From assembly GCA_019510095.1 (NCBI GenBank), contig JAEKLB010000045.1:1-46038 (forward strand): a stretch of DNA of 46,038 bases, given 5' to 3'. A program made the position numbers and the translations under genes. Shown piece after piece: positions 14,757 to 29,021 of this stretch (the first letter of the stretch is position 1; every line of letters starts with the position of its first letter). Under the pieces are notes generated by a model. It did not search any database. It saw only the letters and a program-made list of their open reading frames with translations, and was not told the origin of the DNA. The DNA comes from Acidobacteriota bacterium. GTDB taxonomy: Bacteria > Actinomycetota > Acidimicrobiia > Acidimicrobiales > CADCSY01.

Positions 14757-14855
14757 CGCCGCAGACAGCAGGCAACCGTAAGCCCTGCCGAGGTGAACTC
14801 CGAAAGCTTTGGGGTTCGCGCCTGCGCGAGCCCCGATGCTGCTTTTCGGAGTCAG
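14757..14855 (+). ncRNA. L10 leader (ribosomal protein L10 autoregulatory mRNA element)
   Basis: The rplA-rplJ gap contains the actinobacterial L10 leader pattern GCAGACAGCAGG ... GCCCTGCCGAGGTGA. It is followed by an 11-bp hairpin from 14811 to 14834 with a CT loop, nested between arms ACTCCGAAAGC and GCTTTTCGGAGT that close just before the rplJ start. In known cases the L10(L12)4 complex binds this RNA and represses rplJ-rplL. Family identity is from recognition of the motif, not from a covariance search. Confidence 0.7.
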
Positions 14856-15626
14856 ATGGCAGAACAGACCAGAGTGATCGAGCGAGCCCCCCGAGCCGAG
14901 AAGGTTGCGGTGGTCGACGACGTGCGGGAACGCATGTCATCGGCGAGCGCCACCCTGCTCACCGAGTACCGGGGCCTGAAGGTGAGCGAGCTCGCCGAGC
15001 TGCGGCGCGCCGTTCGGGCCGTCGGTGGCGACTACAAGATCTACAAGAACACCCTCGTCCGGTTCGCCGTGCGCGACCTCGGCATCGAGGGTGTCGAGGA
15101 GCTGCTGGTCGGCCCGACCGCGGTGGCCTTCGTCGACGGTGACGCGGCGGCGGTCGCCAAGGCGCTCCGCGACTTCGGCCGGACCAACCCCAACCTGGTC
15201 ATCAAGGGCGGCGTGCTGGGGTCGAAGGCCCTCTCGGCCGACGACACCAGGGCCCTTGCCGACCTGCCGTCGCGTGAGGTTCTCCTCGCCCGCCTGGCCG
15301 GCGCCTTCCAGGCGCCGATGCAGCAGTTCGCCGGCCTGCTGGCCGCCCTGCCCCGCAACTTCGCCTACGGCCTCAAGGCCCTCATCGACGACAAGGGCGG
15401 CGTTCCCGAGGACGCGGCACCGGCTGGTGAGCCGGAGCCGGCAGTCGAGGCCGAGGTGATCGACGAGCCCCAGCCGTTCGTCCAGGTCGAGGCGGTCGAC
15501 GGCGAGGCATTGCCGACGGCCCCGCCCGAGGACGCCCCGGTCGCCGAGGCGACCGACGCAGCACCTGCCGACGAGGCAGCAACCGAGACTTCGGAATCAT
15601 CCGAGAACAACGCCGAGGAGGCATAG
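14856..15626 (+). CDS. rplJ: 50S ribosomal protein L10 with acidic C-terminal extension
   Basis: A 256-residue protein; a typical L10 is about 170-180. The core (residues 1-180) has the N-terminal rRNA-binding part [20 protein letters not shown] and [13 protein letters not shown], then the L12-binding helix region. A long acidic, Ala/Pro/Glu-rich tail (about 185-256) follows, as in some actinobacteria. ATG 14856 is chosen because the in-frame upstream start at 14793 would translate the L10 leader hairpin. rplL follows two bases after the stop codon. Confidence 0.95.
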   Translation: MAEQTRVIERAPRAEKVAVVDDVRERMSSASATLLTEYRGLKVSELAELRRAVRAVGGDYKIYKNTLVRFAVRDLGIEGVEELLVGPTAVAFVDGDAAAVAKALRDFGRTNPNLVIKGGVLGSKALSADDTRALADLPSREVLLARLAGAFQAPMQQFAGLLAALPRNFAYGLKALIDDKGGVPEDAAPAGEPEPAVEAEVIDEPQPFVQVEAVDGEALPTAPPEDAPVAEATDAAPADEAATETSESSENNAEEA

Positions 15627-15628
15627 CA

Positions 15629-16015
15629 ATGGCAACCAAGGAAGAGATCCTCGACGCGATCTCGAACATGACCGTCCTGGAGCTTTCCGAGCTCCTGAAG
15701 GACTTCGAGGAGAAGTTCGGCGTGACCGCCGCCGCTCCCGTGGCTGTGGCGGCTGCCGCCCCGGCCGGCGGTGGCGACGGCGGTGCTGGCGCCGAGGAGG
15801 AGAAGGACGAGTTCGACGTCATCCTCACCGCCGCGGGCGACAAGAAGATCCAGGTCATCAAGGAGGTGCGCACGCTCACCAACCTCGGTCTCAAGGAGGC
15901 CAAGGATCTGGTCGACGGCGCGCCGAAGCCGGTGCTCGAGAAGGTGTCCAAGGACGACGCCGAGAAGGCCAAGGTTGCCCTCGAGGGCGCCGGCGCTTCG
16001 GTCGAGGTCAAGTAG
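15629..16015 (+). CDS. rplL: 50S ribosomal protein L7/L12
   Basis: A 128-residue protein of usual length. An N-terminal dimerisation domain ([23 protein letters not shown]) is followed by an alanine/glycine hinge (about 35-58) and the C-terminal factor-binding domain with [14 protein letters not shown] and [20 protein letters not shown]. Several copies bind L10 to form the stalk that recruits EF-G and EF-Tu. A strong terminator hairpin follows. Confidence 0.98.
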   Translation: MATKEEILDAISNMTVLELSELLKDFEEKFGVTAAAPVAVAAAAPAGGGDGGAGAEEEKDEFDVILTAAGDKKIQVIKEVRTLTNLGLKEAKDLVDGAPKPVLEKVSKDDAEKAKVALEGAGASVEVK

Positions 16016-16056
16016 CTCGGCTACCCTGTCGGGTGGAGCGAAAGCCCAACCCGTTC

Positions 16057-16090
16057 GAAAGCCGCCCCACTGGGGCGGCTTTCGTGCTTT
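16057..16090 (+). terminator. Terminator after rplL
   Basis: GAAAGCCGCCCC (16057-16068) and its exact complement (16072-16083) form a 12-bp stem with a 3-nt loop 41 bases after rplL, followed by GTGCTTTTG. It separates the rplJL message from the HAD gene, which starts ten bases further on. Confidence 0.8.
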
Positions 16091-16099
16091 TGTGGTGGT

Positions 16100-16777
16100 G
16101 TGACTGCTGCCGTCGTCTTCGACTTCGACGGAACGATCGTCGATACCGAGGAGCCCTCGTTCATCGGCTGGAGCGAGCTGTGGGCAGCGCAGGGCCACGA
16201 GCTCACCGTGGAGATGTGGCAGGCGGCGATCGGCACTCACGACGGCTTCGATTCGTGGGGTGAGTTGCAGCGGCGGGTCGGCCGGCCGCTCGATCCGGCC
16301 CTGCTCGACGTCCGCTTCGCCCGCAAGGAGGCGCTCACCGACGCCAATGCTCCCCGGCCCGGCGTTCTGGCGTGGCTCGACGACGCCGACCGGTTGGGCG
16401 TGCCGGTGGCGATCGCCTCGTCATCGCCGCCCGACTGGATCGAGCGCCAGCTCGCCCGGCTCGGCCTCCGCCACCGCTTCCGCTGCATCGCCTGCTGTGA
16501 CGGGACCCTCCCGGCCAAGCCCGACCCGTCGTCGTTCCGGCACGCGTGCGAGCAGGTCGGCGCCGATCCGGCGGCGTCGGTGGCCGTCGAGGACTCGAAG
16601 CACGGCGTCACCGCCGCCGCCGCGGCCGGGCTGTTCACCATCGCCGTGCCCCACGGGCTCACCGCGTCGATGGACTTCTCCGCCGCCGACCTGGTGGTCG
16701 ACTCCCTCGACTGCCTCACGCTCGAAGACGCTCTCAGCCACGCCAAAGCTCGTTCTGGCAGGGAAAACCGGACCTAG
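16100..16777 (+). CDS. HAD-family hydrolase (beta-phosphoglucomutase-like)
   Basis: A 225-residue haloacid dehalogenase with a helical cap. Motif I is VVFDFDGTIVDTE. The cap lies at about residues 17-90. Motif II is AIASSSPPDW, the lysine is in PAKPDPSSF, and motif IV is VAVEDSKHGVTAA. This is the subfamily of beta-phosphoglucomutase and phosphoglycolate-type phosphatases; the substrate is unknown. The GTG start at 16100 gives the family N terminus directly. The last nine codons form one arm of a 27-bp perfect hairpin whose loop contains the stop codon. Confidence 0.9.
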   Translation: MTAAVVFDFDGTIVDTEEPSFIGWSELWAAQGHELTVEMWQAAIGTHDGFDSWGELQRRVGRPLDPALLDVRFARKEALTDANAPRPGVLAWLDDADRLGVPVAIASSSPPDWIERQLARLGLRHRFRCIACCDGTLPAKPDPSSFRHACEQVGADPAASVAVEDSKHGVTAAAAAGLFTIAVPHGLTASMDFSAADLVVDSLDCLTLEDALSHAKARSGRENRT

Positions 16778-16805
16778 CGGTCCGGTTTTCCCTGCCAGAA
16801 CGAGC
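16748..16805. terminator. 27-bp perfect hairpin, bidirectional terminator
   Basis: Arms 16748-16774 and 16779-16805 are exact complements; the 4-nt loop TAGC contains the TAG stop of the plus-strand HAD gene. The inner part CCGGACC-TAGC-GGTCCGG followed by TTTT reads as an intrinsic terminator on both strands. It therefore serves the convergent HAD and methyltransferase genes. Confidence 0.85.
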
Positions 16806-16822
16806 GGGCGGGTGGGCGGTGG

Positions 16823-17551
16823 TCACGCTCGGCGGCGGGTGACCTCGTAGGCGACGAGGCCGGCGGCGACGGCGACGTTGAGCGACTCGACGCCGTTGGC
16901 CATGGGGATCGACCGCCAGCCGTCGACCTCGACGGCCACCCCGGTGGTCTCGTTGCCGAGCACGAAGGCCGCTCGGTTGGGGATCGGTGCGTCGAACAGC
17001 GAGGGGGCATCACCACCGCGGAGGCCGAGGCACTCGACACCGGCGCGACGGAGGCCGGCGATGGCGGCGGCAGGGGTGTCGCAGCCGAGCACGGTGGCCC
17101 GGAAGGCGACGCCGGCCGAGGCCTTGACGACGAGTGGCCCGATGTCGGGGGAGCCGGCGCGCGGCAGCACCACGCCGTCGAGGCCGGCGGCGGTGACCGT
17201 GCGGACGACCATCCCGACGTTTGCCGGATTGGTGACCCCGTCGAGGGCGAGGAGGGCCAGGCGCCCGGTCGGCCGTCCGGCGAGCCAGTCGTCGAGCTCG
17301 GCGAGCCCGGGGGCGACCACGTCGGCCACCACGCCCTGGTCGTGGCGGCCGTTCCCCGACACCCGGGTCACCTTCTCGGGCGCCACTCGCTGGAGCTGGA
17401 CGCCCCGTGCCTTGGCGGCGGCGACGATGGCGTCGACCGACTCGCCGCGGGCCGTGCGGGCCACCAACACCCGCTCGACGGCCACCTCCCGGTCCTCCAG
17501 GGCCGCCAAAACCGGCATCCGCCCGAAAACAGTCAGGAAACCGCTGGTCAC
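16823..17551 (-). CDS. TrmH/SpoU-family RNA 2'-O-methyltransferase
   Basis: A 242-residue SPOUT methyltransferase. An N-terminal substrate-binding domain has VFGRMPVLAALEDREV. The SAM-binding knotted domain has ALDGVTNPANVGMVVRTVTAAG (motif 1), FVLGNETTGV (motif 2) and IPMANGVESLNVAVAAGLVAYE (motif 3). It probably methylates ribose in 23S rRNA or tRNA; the exact nucleotide cannot be told. GTG 17551 is preferred because TAGGTT, a TANNNT -10 box, lies seven bases upstream, fitting a leaderless message. A TTG at 17584 would extend the protein by 11 residues but would cross the rpoB promoter. Confidence 0.88.
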   Translation of the reverse strand: MTSGFLTVFGRMPVLAALEDREVAVERVLVARTARGESVDAIVAAAKARGVQLQRVAPEKVTRVSGNGRHDQGVVADVVAPGLAELDDWLAGRPTGRLALLALDGVTNPANVGMVVRTVTAAGLDGVVLPRAGSPDIGPLVVKASAGVAFRATVLGCDTPAAAIAGLRRAGVECLGLRGGDAPSLFDAPIPNRAAFVLGNETTGVAVEVDGWRSIPMANGVESLNVAVAAGLVAYEVTRRRA

Positions 17552-17567
17552 GGGGGTGAACCTATCG

Positions 17568-17597
17568 TTGACGAAAACCGGCAATCCGTCGTACTGT
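17568..17597 (+). promoter_or_regulatory. Candidate rpoB promoter
   Basis: TTGACG (17568-17573), an 18-nt spacer and TACTGT (17592-17597) form a good -35/-10 pair. The predicted start at about 17604 leaves a leader of roughly 180 nt before rpoB. It is divergent from the methyltransferase gene. Confidence 0.6.
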
Positions 17598-17599
17598 CT

Positions 17600-17643
17600 G
17601 CGGAAGCCTTTCCGGGTGCAACCTGTTGCGCCCGGGCTTCCGC
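17600..17643 (+). promoter_or_regulatory. Long stem-loop in the rpoB leader
   Basis: GCGGAAGC (17600-17607) pairs with GCTTCCGC (17636-17643). After a small bulge, CCGGGTGCAAC (17612-17622) pairs with 17625-17635 through 11 pairs with one G-U and a 2-nt loop. The structure starts at or within a few bases of the predicted transcription start. It could stabilise the message or act in attenuation of rpoBC; no T-run follows. The remaining leader to 17782 shows nothing else I recognise. Confidence 0.45.
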
Positions 17644-17782
17644 GTCGGTACGCTCATCGGTTGCCGTGCCCCGCCCTTGGTCCTCCGATCTTCATTTCGG
17701 CCGACCCAGCGCGCCCGTGGCCACCTGCTCCAACCCATCGCAACCGTCCGCGCCCCGCCCCTTCTCCGCTCAGGAGTAGCCC

Positions 17783-25227
<7,445 letters not shown>

Positions 25228-25243
25228 GCACCGGTCCACAGTC

Positions 25244-27628
25244 GTGCGTGACGAGGGCGCCCCGCGGGGCGCCCTCATCGCGTGGTTGGCCTTCGTCGTC
25301 GCCAGCGCCGCCCTCGTCGGGCTGAGCGACAACTCGTCCTACGTCGTCCGTGCGATCACGGCGATAGCGGCAGCGTCGGTCCTCCTCCGCGCCGCTCGCA
25401 AGGGCGGGCCGTTGGCGCGCGCCCAGCTGCTGTTGGCCGTCGCCGTGCTGCTCGGTGCCGCCAGCGGTGTCGTCGCCGCAGTCCATTACGTCGCCGCCGG
25501 CCGCACTGCGGGCGTGGGCAGCGTCATCGACTGGATCGAGCTGTCGTACATCCCGGTGGCGGCGGCCGGCTTCCTGGCCATCCCCATGCGGCCTGGCGGG
25601 CGACTCCGGATGCTCGCCGACGCAACGGTTGCGGCCGGCAGCCTCTGGTATGGCGCGCTCGTCGTCGTCGTGGAGCCGCGCCACCTCGGGGACGGGTTGT
25701 CGGCCCCTGGCCGCCTGGCGACCATCGGCTTCGTCATCTTCCCGACGTTCGTGGTGGCCGTCCTCCTCTCGGTCCTGCCCCGAGCGGCCGCAGAGGCCAA
25801 GTCGTTCCTCCGGCTGGCGGCGGCCGGCATGGTCTGCCTGGCCGTCGCCGACGCGTCGTTCTCCGTCGCGACCTGGCAGGACCGGTACCAACCCACCAGC
25901 TGGATCGGGATGTTGCACCAGACGGGCATCGTGCTCGTGCTCTGCGGTGCGTTGCGGAGCAGCCACGTGCGGCACATCGCGAGGCCCACGTTGCGGCGCG
26001 AACCGCTCCTCGAGGCGGTGCTGCCCTACGCCCCACTGGTCGTCGCCCTTGGGTTGATCTTGCGCCAGACCATCCGTCACGAGGGCCTGACGCCGTCGGA
26101 GCTGGTTCCGTGCCTGGTCATCGGCGTCGCCGTCGTTGCCCGCCATGCCGCGAGCATTCGCGACCACGAGCGACTGGTCGACTCGCTGGAGACACGCGAG
26201 CGAGATGCGCGGGAGGAGGCGCTCCGGGATCCGCTGACCGGCCTCGACAACCGCACGGCGTTCGTCCAGAAGCTGGGCGGCCAGCTCATCGATGCCGAGG
26301 CGCACCCGGTTGCCGTCGCCCTGCTCGATCTCAACGACTTCAAGGACGTCAACGACCAGCACGGGCACCACACGGGCGACGAGCTGCTTCGCGGCTGCGC
26401 CGAGCGCCTGCTGGCCGCCGTGCCGCCGGGGAGTTGCGTGGCCCGACTGGGGGGCGACGAGTTCGCGGTCTCCACCCCGCGCGTGGCCGACGGCGGGCAC
26501 GGCCTTGCTCGGGCCATCGATCTCGCGTTCGGAGACCCGATCGCGGTCGGGCTCCGTCAGTTCGCCGTGCATCCGAGCATCGGCGTGGTCATCGACGAGC
26601 GAGGGCAGGGCCGGGCCACCATCGACGACGCCGAACAGCTGCTGGCCCACGCCGACGTGGCGATGTACCAGGCGAAGGCCAACAAGGGACGGGAGGTGGC
26701 GCCTGCAGTCGTGCTCGCCGGGATCGCCCGGGAGCAGGCGGCCGGCCTGATCCGCCTCCGGGACGAGGTGAGCCGGCCCGATCTCCACCAGTTCGAGGTG
26801 GTCTACCAACCGATCGTCCGCCTGGACGCCGGGACCATCGCCGGGTTCGAGGCCCTCTTGCGGTGGCGCCACCCGGTGCTCGGCGAGATCAGCCCGTCGT
26901 TGTTCATCCCCCTCGCCGAGCAGGTTGGCTCGGTGGCGCTGCTCGGTCGCCACGTGCTCACCACGGTCGCCGCCGACCTGGCCGGCTGGCCGTCAGCCGA
27001 GGCAGCCGGCTTGTCGATCAGCGTCAACCTGTCCCCACGCGAGCTCGCCGACGCCGATCTGCCTCGCGCCATCGTTGCCGTCTGGCAGGCCCACGGACTC
27101 CGCCCCGAGAGCCTCACCCTCGAGATCACCGAGGGGGCGCTCATGGACGACCTCGATCGGGCCGTCGAGCGGGTCGCCGAGCTGCGAACGGCCGGCGTGT
27201 CGGTCGCCGTCGACGACTTCGGTACCGGCTACTCGTCGCTGCGATACCTGCGGCGGCTCGCGGCCAACGAGGTCAAGATCGACAAGGAGTTCGTGCAGGC
27301 CATGGCCGACGAGGAGCGCACCGCCGCCCTGGTCCGCTCGGTCGTCGGGGTCGCGACGGCCCTGGACATGCACACCGTGGCCGAGGGCATCGAGACGGCC
27401 GATCAGCTGCGGGCGGCCCGGGAAGCGGGCTGCGAGCTCGGCCAGGGGCGGCTCTTCAGCGAACCCGTCGTCGCGTCGTCGGCCGCCTTCCTCGTGGCCA
27501 GTGGTCACTCGTATCCGGTCAGGGGCCCGATTGGCCTGGCGGCCGTGGCGCCCGGGCCGTCCGCGGTCGAGGACTCTCCGGAGGACGCCGCCGGGTGGGC
27601 CGATCGTCAGGGCGTGGACGGGTCCTGA
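25244..27628 (+). CDS. Membrane GGDEF-EAL cyclic di-GMP turnover protein
   Basis: A 794-residue protein. An N-terminal membrane domain of about eight hydrophobic segments (residues about 10-305) has no recognised sensor name. The GGDEF domain has an intact GGDEF at 403-407, so diguanylate cyclase activity is plausible; no RxxD inhibitory site precedes it. The EAL domain has EAL at 536-538, SVNLSPREL, LEITEGALM, VAVDDFGTGYSSLRYL, KIDKEF and VAEGIE, so phosphodiesterase residues are also present. GTG 25244 is the earliest start after rpoC; codons 4-11 lie in a 24-bp palindrome. Position between rpoC and rpsL is unusual. Confidence 0.9.
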   Translation: MRDEGAPRGALIAWLAFVVASAALVGLSDNSSYVVRAITAIAAASVLLRAARKGGPLARAQLLLAVAVLLGAASGVVAAVHYVAAGRTAGVGSVIDWIELSYIPVAAAGFLAIPMRPGGRLRMLADATVAAGSLWYGALVVVVEPRHLGDGLSAPGRLATIGFVIFPTFVVAVLLSVLPRAAAEAKSFLRLAAAGMVCLAVADASFSVATWQDRYQPTSWIGMLHQTGIVLVLCGALRSSHVRHIARPTLRREPLLEAVLPYAPLVVALGLILRQTIRHEGLTPSELVPCLVIGVAVVARHAASIRDHERLVDSLETRERDAREEALRDPLTGLDNRTAFVQKLGGQLIDAEAHPVAVALLDLNDFKDVNDQHGHHTGDELLRGCAERLLAAVPPGSCVARLGGDEFAVSTPRVADGGHGLARAIDLAFGDPIAVGLRQFAVHPSIGVVIDERGQGRATIDDAEQLLAHADVAMYQAKANKGREVAPAVVLAGIAREQAAGLIRLRDEVSRPDLHQFEVVYQPIVRLDAGTIAGFEALLRWRHPVLGEISPSLFIPLAEQVGSVALLGRHVLTTVAADLAGWPSAEAAGLSISVNLSPRELADADLPRAIVAVWQAHGLRPESLTLEITEGALMDDLDRAVERVAELRTAGVSVAVDDFGTGYSSLRYLRRLAANEVKIDKEFVQAMADEERTAALVRSVVGVATALDMHTVAEGIETADQLRAAREAGCELGQGRLFSEPVVASSAAFLVASGHSYPVRGPIGLAAVAPGPSAVEDSPEDAAGWADRQGVDGS
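25253..25276 (+). terminator. 24-bp perfect palindrome after rpoC
   Basis: The 24 bases from 25253 to 25276 are fully self-complementary (half-site GAGGGCGCCCCG). They begin 26 bases after the rpoC stop and lie within the first codons of the GGDEF-EAL gene. It may terminate or attenuate rpoBC transcription, although no T-run follows. Confidence 0.45.
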
Positions 27629-27664
27629 TCAGAGGACCGCTCGAGCCGATCCTGTGATCAGGAC
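27622..27664. terminator. 10-bp inverted repeat carrying both stop codons
   Basis: GTCCTGATCA (27622-27631) and TGATCAGGAC (27655-27664) are exact complements. The left arm contains the TGA of the GGDEF-EAL gene, the right arm the TGA of the minus-strand Dabb gene. A bidirectional terminator is likely, but there is no T-run. Confidence 0.45.
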
Positions 27665-27954
27665 TCGAACTGGATGACGGCCCGCTCGGCGACCCACGGG
27701 CCGATCAGGTCCTGGCGGATCCGGTCGTGCTCGGGGTCGTCCATGTAGACGCGCCAGGCGGCCTCGTCGGCGAACTCAGCCGCCACGCCGAAGTCATAGG
27801 CGAAGGGCCCCCCCATCCCGAGGTCGGGGCCGACGTTGTAGGCGTGGAAGGGGAGGCCTCGAGCGGGCAGGGCTCGCAAGGCGGCGGCAACCGCCTCCTC
27901 GTGCCCGGCCGGGAGCTCGTCCTTCCAACGCAGGAGCACGATGTGACGCAGCAT
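27658..27954 (-). CDS. Dabb (stress-responsive A/B barrel) family protein
   Basis: A 98-residue single-domain protein beginning [14 protein letters not shown], with [19 protein letters not shown] and [17 protein letters not shown], the standard dimeric alpha/beta-barrel pattern. Members act as small enzymes or stress proteins; the role here is unknown. ATG 27954 fits the family start; the frame stays open upstream, but that part has no homology pattern and would cross the rpsL promoter region. Confidence 0.88.
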   Translation of the reverse strand: MLRHIVLLRWKDELPAGHEEAVAAALRALPARGLPFHAYNVGPDLGMGGPFAYDFGVAAEFADEAAWRVYMDDPEHDRIRQDLIGPWVAERAVIQFES

Positions 27955-27983
27955 CCCGCGACGGTAGGCCGCCAGCCCATGGG

Positions 27984-28013
27984 TTGCTGGTCCTGGGCCT
28001 TTCCACCTAGCAT
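27984..28013 (+). promoter_or_regulatory. Candidate rpsL promoter
   Basis: TTGCTG (27984-27989), an 18-nt spacer and TAGCAT (28008-28013) precede rpsL. The predicted start at about 28020 gives a leader of about 70 nt. The -35 box is only half matched. Confidence 0.4.
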
Positions 28014-28089
28014 GGCAACTCGGCCTGGTGGGCGATACGCCCCAGGCTTCGTCCGTACGCCCTCCGAGCACCCTCAACGAAGGTCATCT

Positions 28090-28461
28090 GTGCCCACCAT
28101 TCAGCAGCTGGTCCGCAAGGGCCGGGAGTCCAAGTCGACCAAGACGAAGACCGCCGCCCTCAAGGGCGCGCCCCAGCGGCGGGGGGTGTGCACCCGCGTG
28201 TACACGAACACCCCCAAGAAGCCGAACTCGGCGCTGCGGAAGGTGGCCCGCGTGCGGCTCACCAGCGGGGTGGAGATCACGGCCTACATCCCTGGTGAGG
28301 GCCACAACCTCCAGGAGCACTCGATCGTGCTGGTGCGCGGTGGCCGGGTGAAGGACCTGCCCGGTGTCCGCTACAAGATCATCCGGGGCGCCCTCGACGC
28401 CGCCGGCGTGCGCGACCGCAAGCAGGCTCGCAGCCGCTACGGCGCCAAGAGGGAGGGCTAG
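28090..28461 (+). CDS. rpsL: 30S ribosomal protein S12
   Basis: A 123-residue S12 with [10 protein letters not shown], the decoding loop [17 protein letters not shown] and [19 protein letters not shown]. The lysines in TPKKPNS and RVKDLPGV, which change in streptomycin-resistant mutants, are the wild-type residues. The GTG start is chosen from the family N terminus. It is the first gene of the str operon; rpsG follows two bases after its stop codon. Confidence 0.97.
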   Translation: MPTIQQLVRKGRESKSTKTKTAALKGAPQRRGVCTRVYTNTPKKPNSALRKVARVRLTSGVEITAYIPGEGHNLQEHSIVLVRGGRVKDLPGVRYKIIRGALDAAGVRDRKQARSRYGAKREG

Positions 28462-28463
28462 TC

Positions 28464-28934
28464 ATGCCGCGCAAGGGCGCTGCTCCCCGTCGTGACCTCA
28501 CGCCCGACCCGGTCTACCGGTCGGTGCTCGTCACCCAGGTCGTCAACAAGGTCCTCGTCCGGGGCAAGCGCTCGCTGGCCGAGAAGATTATGTACGACGC
28601 CATGGACGTGCTGAAGGACAAGGCCGGGAGCGATCCGGTGGCCACCCTCAAGCGCGCCATCGAGAACGTCAAGCCCGCCCTCGAGGTGCGCAGCCGCCGG
28701 GTCGGTGGCGCCACCTACCAGGTCCCCGTCGAGGTCCGGCCCCGCCGGGCCAACACCCTCGCCATCCGCTGGGTCGTCGGCTACTCCCGGCAGCGCCGTG
28801 AGAAGACCATGGCCGAGCGCCTCGCCAACGAGCTCCTCGACGCATCCAACGGCATCGGCGCTTCGGTGAAGCGTCGCGAGGACCTCCAGAAGATGGCGGA
28901 GTCGAACAAGGCCTTCGCCCACTACCGCTGGTAG
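28464..28934 (+). CDS. rpsG: 30S ribosomal protein S7
   Basis: A 156-residue S7 of usual length, starting [18 protein letters not shown], with [20 protein letters not shown] and the C-terminal [14 protein letters not shown]7 nucleates assembly of the 30S head and contacts the E-site tRNA. A G+C-rich hairpin with a short T-run lies between it and fusA. Confidence 0.98.
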   Translation: MPRKGAAPRRDLTPDPVYRSVLVTQVVNKVLVRGKRSLAEKIMYDAMDVLKDKAGSDPVATLKRAIENVKPALEVRSRRVGGATYQVPVEVRPRRANTLAIRWVVGYSRQRREKTMAERLANELLDASNGIGASVKRREDLQKMAESNKAFAHYRW

Positions 28935-28959
28935 CGGGTCCGGACCAAGCTCCAACGAG

Positions 28960-28987
28960 CGACCGGGCCCGAAGGGCCCGGTCGTTT
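28960..28987 (+). terminator. Hairpin between rpsG and fusA
   Basis: CGACCGGGCCC (28960-28970) pairs exactly with 28974-28984 around a GAA loop and is followed by TTT. It probably reduces or tunes readthrough from rpsLG into fusA, since fusA lacks an obvious promoter of its own. Confidence 0.6.
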
Positions 28988-29021
28988 GCATGAATCCCCC
29001 CAAACGCAGGCAGGAATAGGT

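Noticed and set aside
17552-17584. TTG start of the TrmH-type methyltransferase
   Set aside because: The extension overlaps the rpoB -35 region and adds residues outside the family pattern; GTG 17551 has a -10 box at leaderless spacing.
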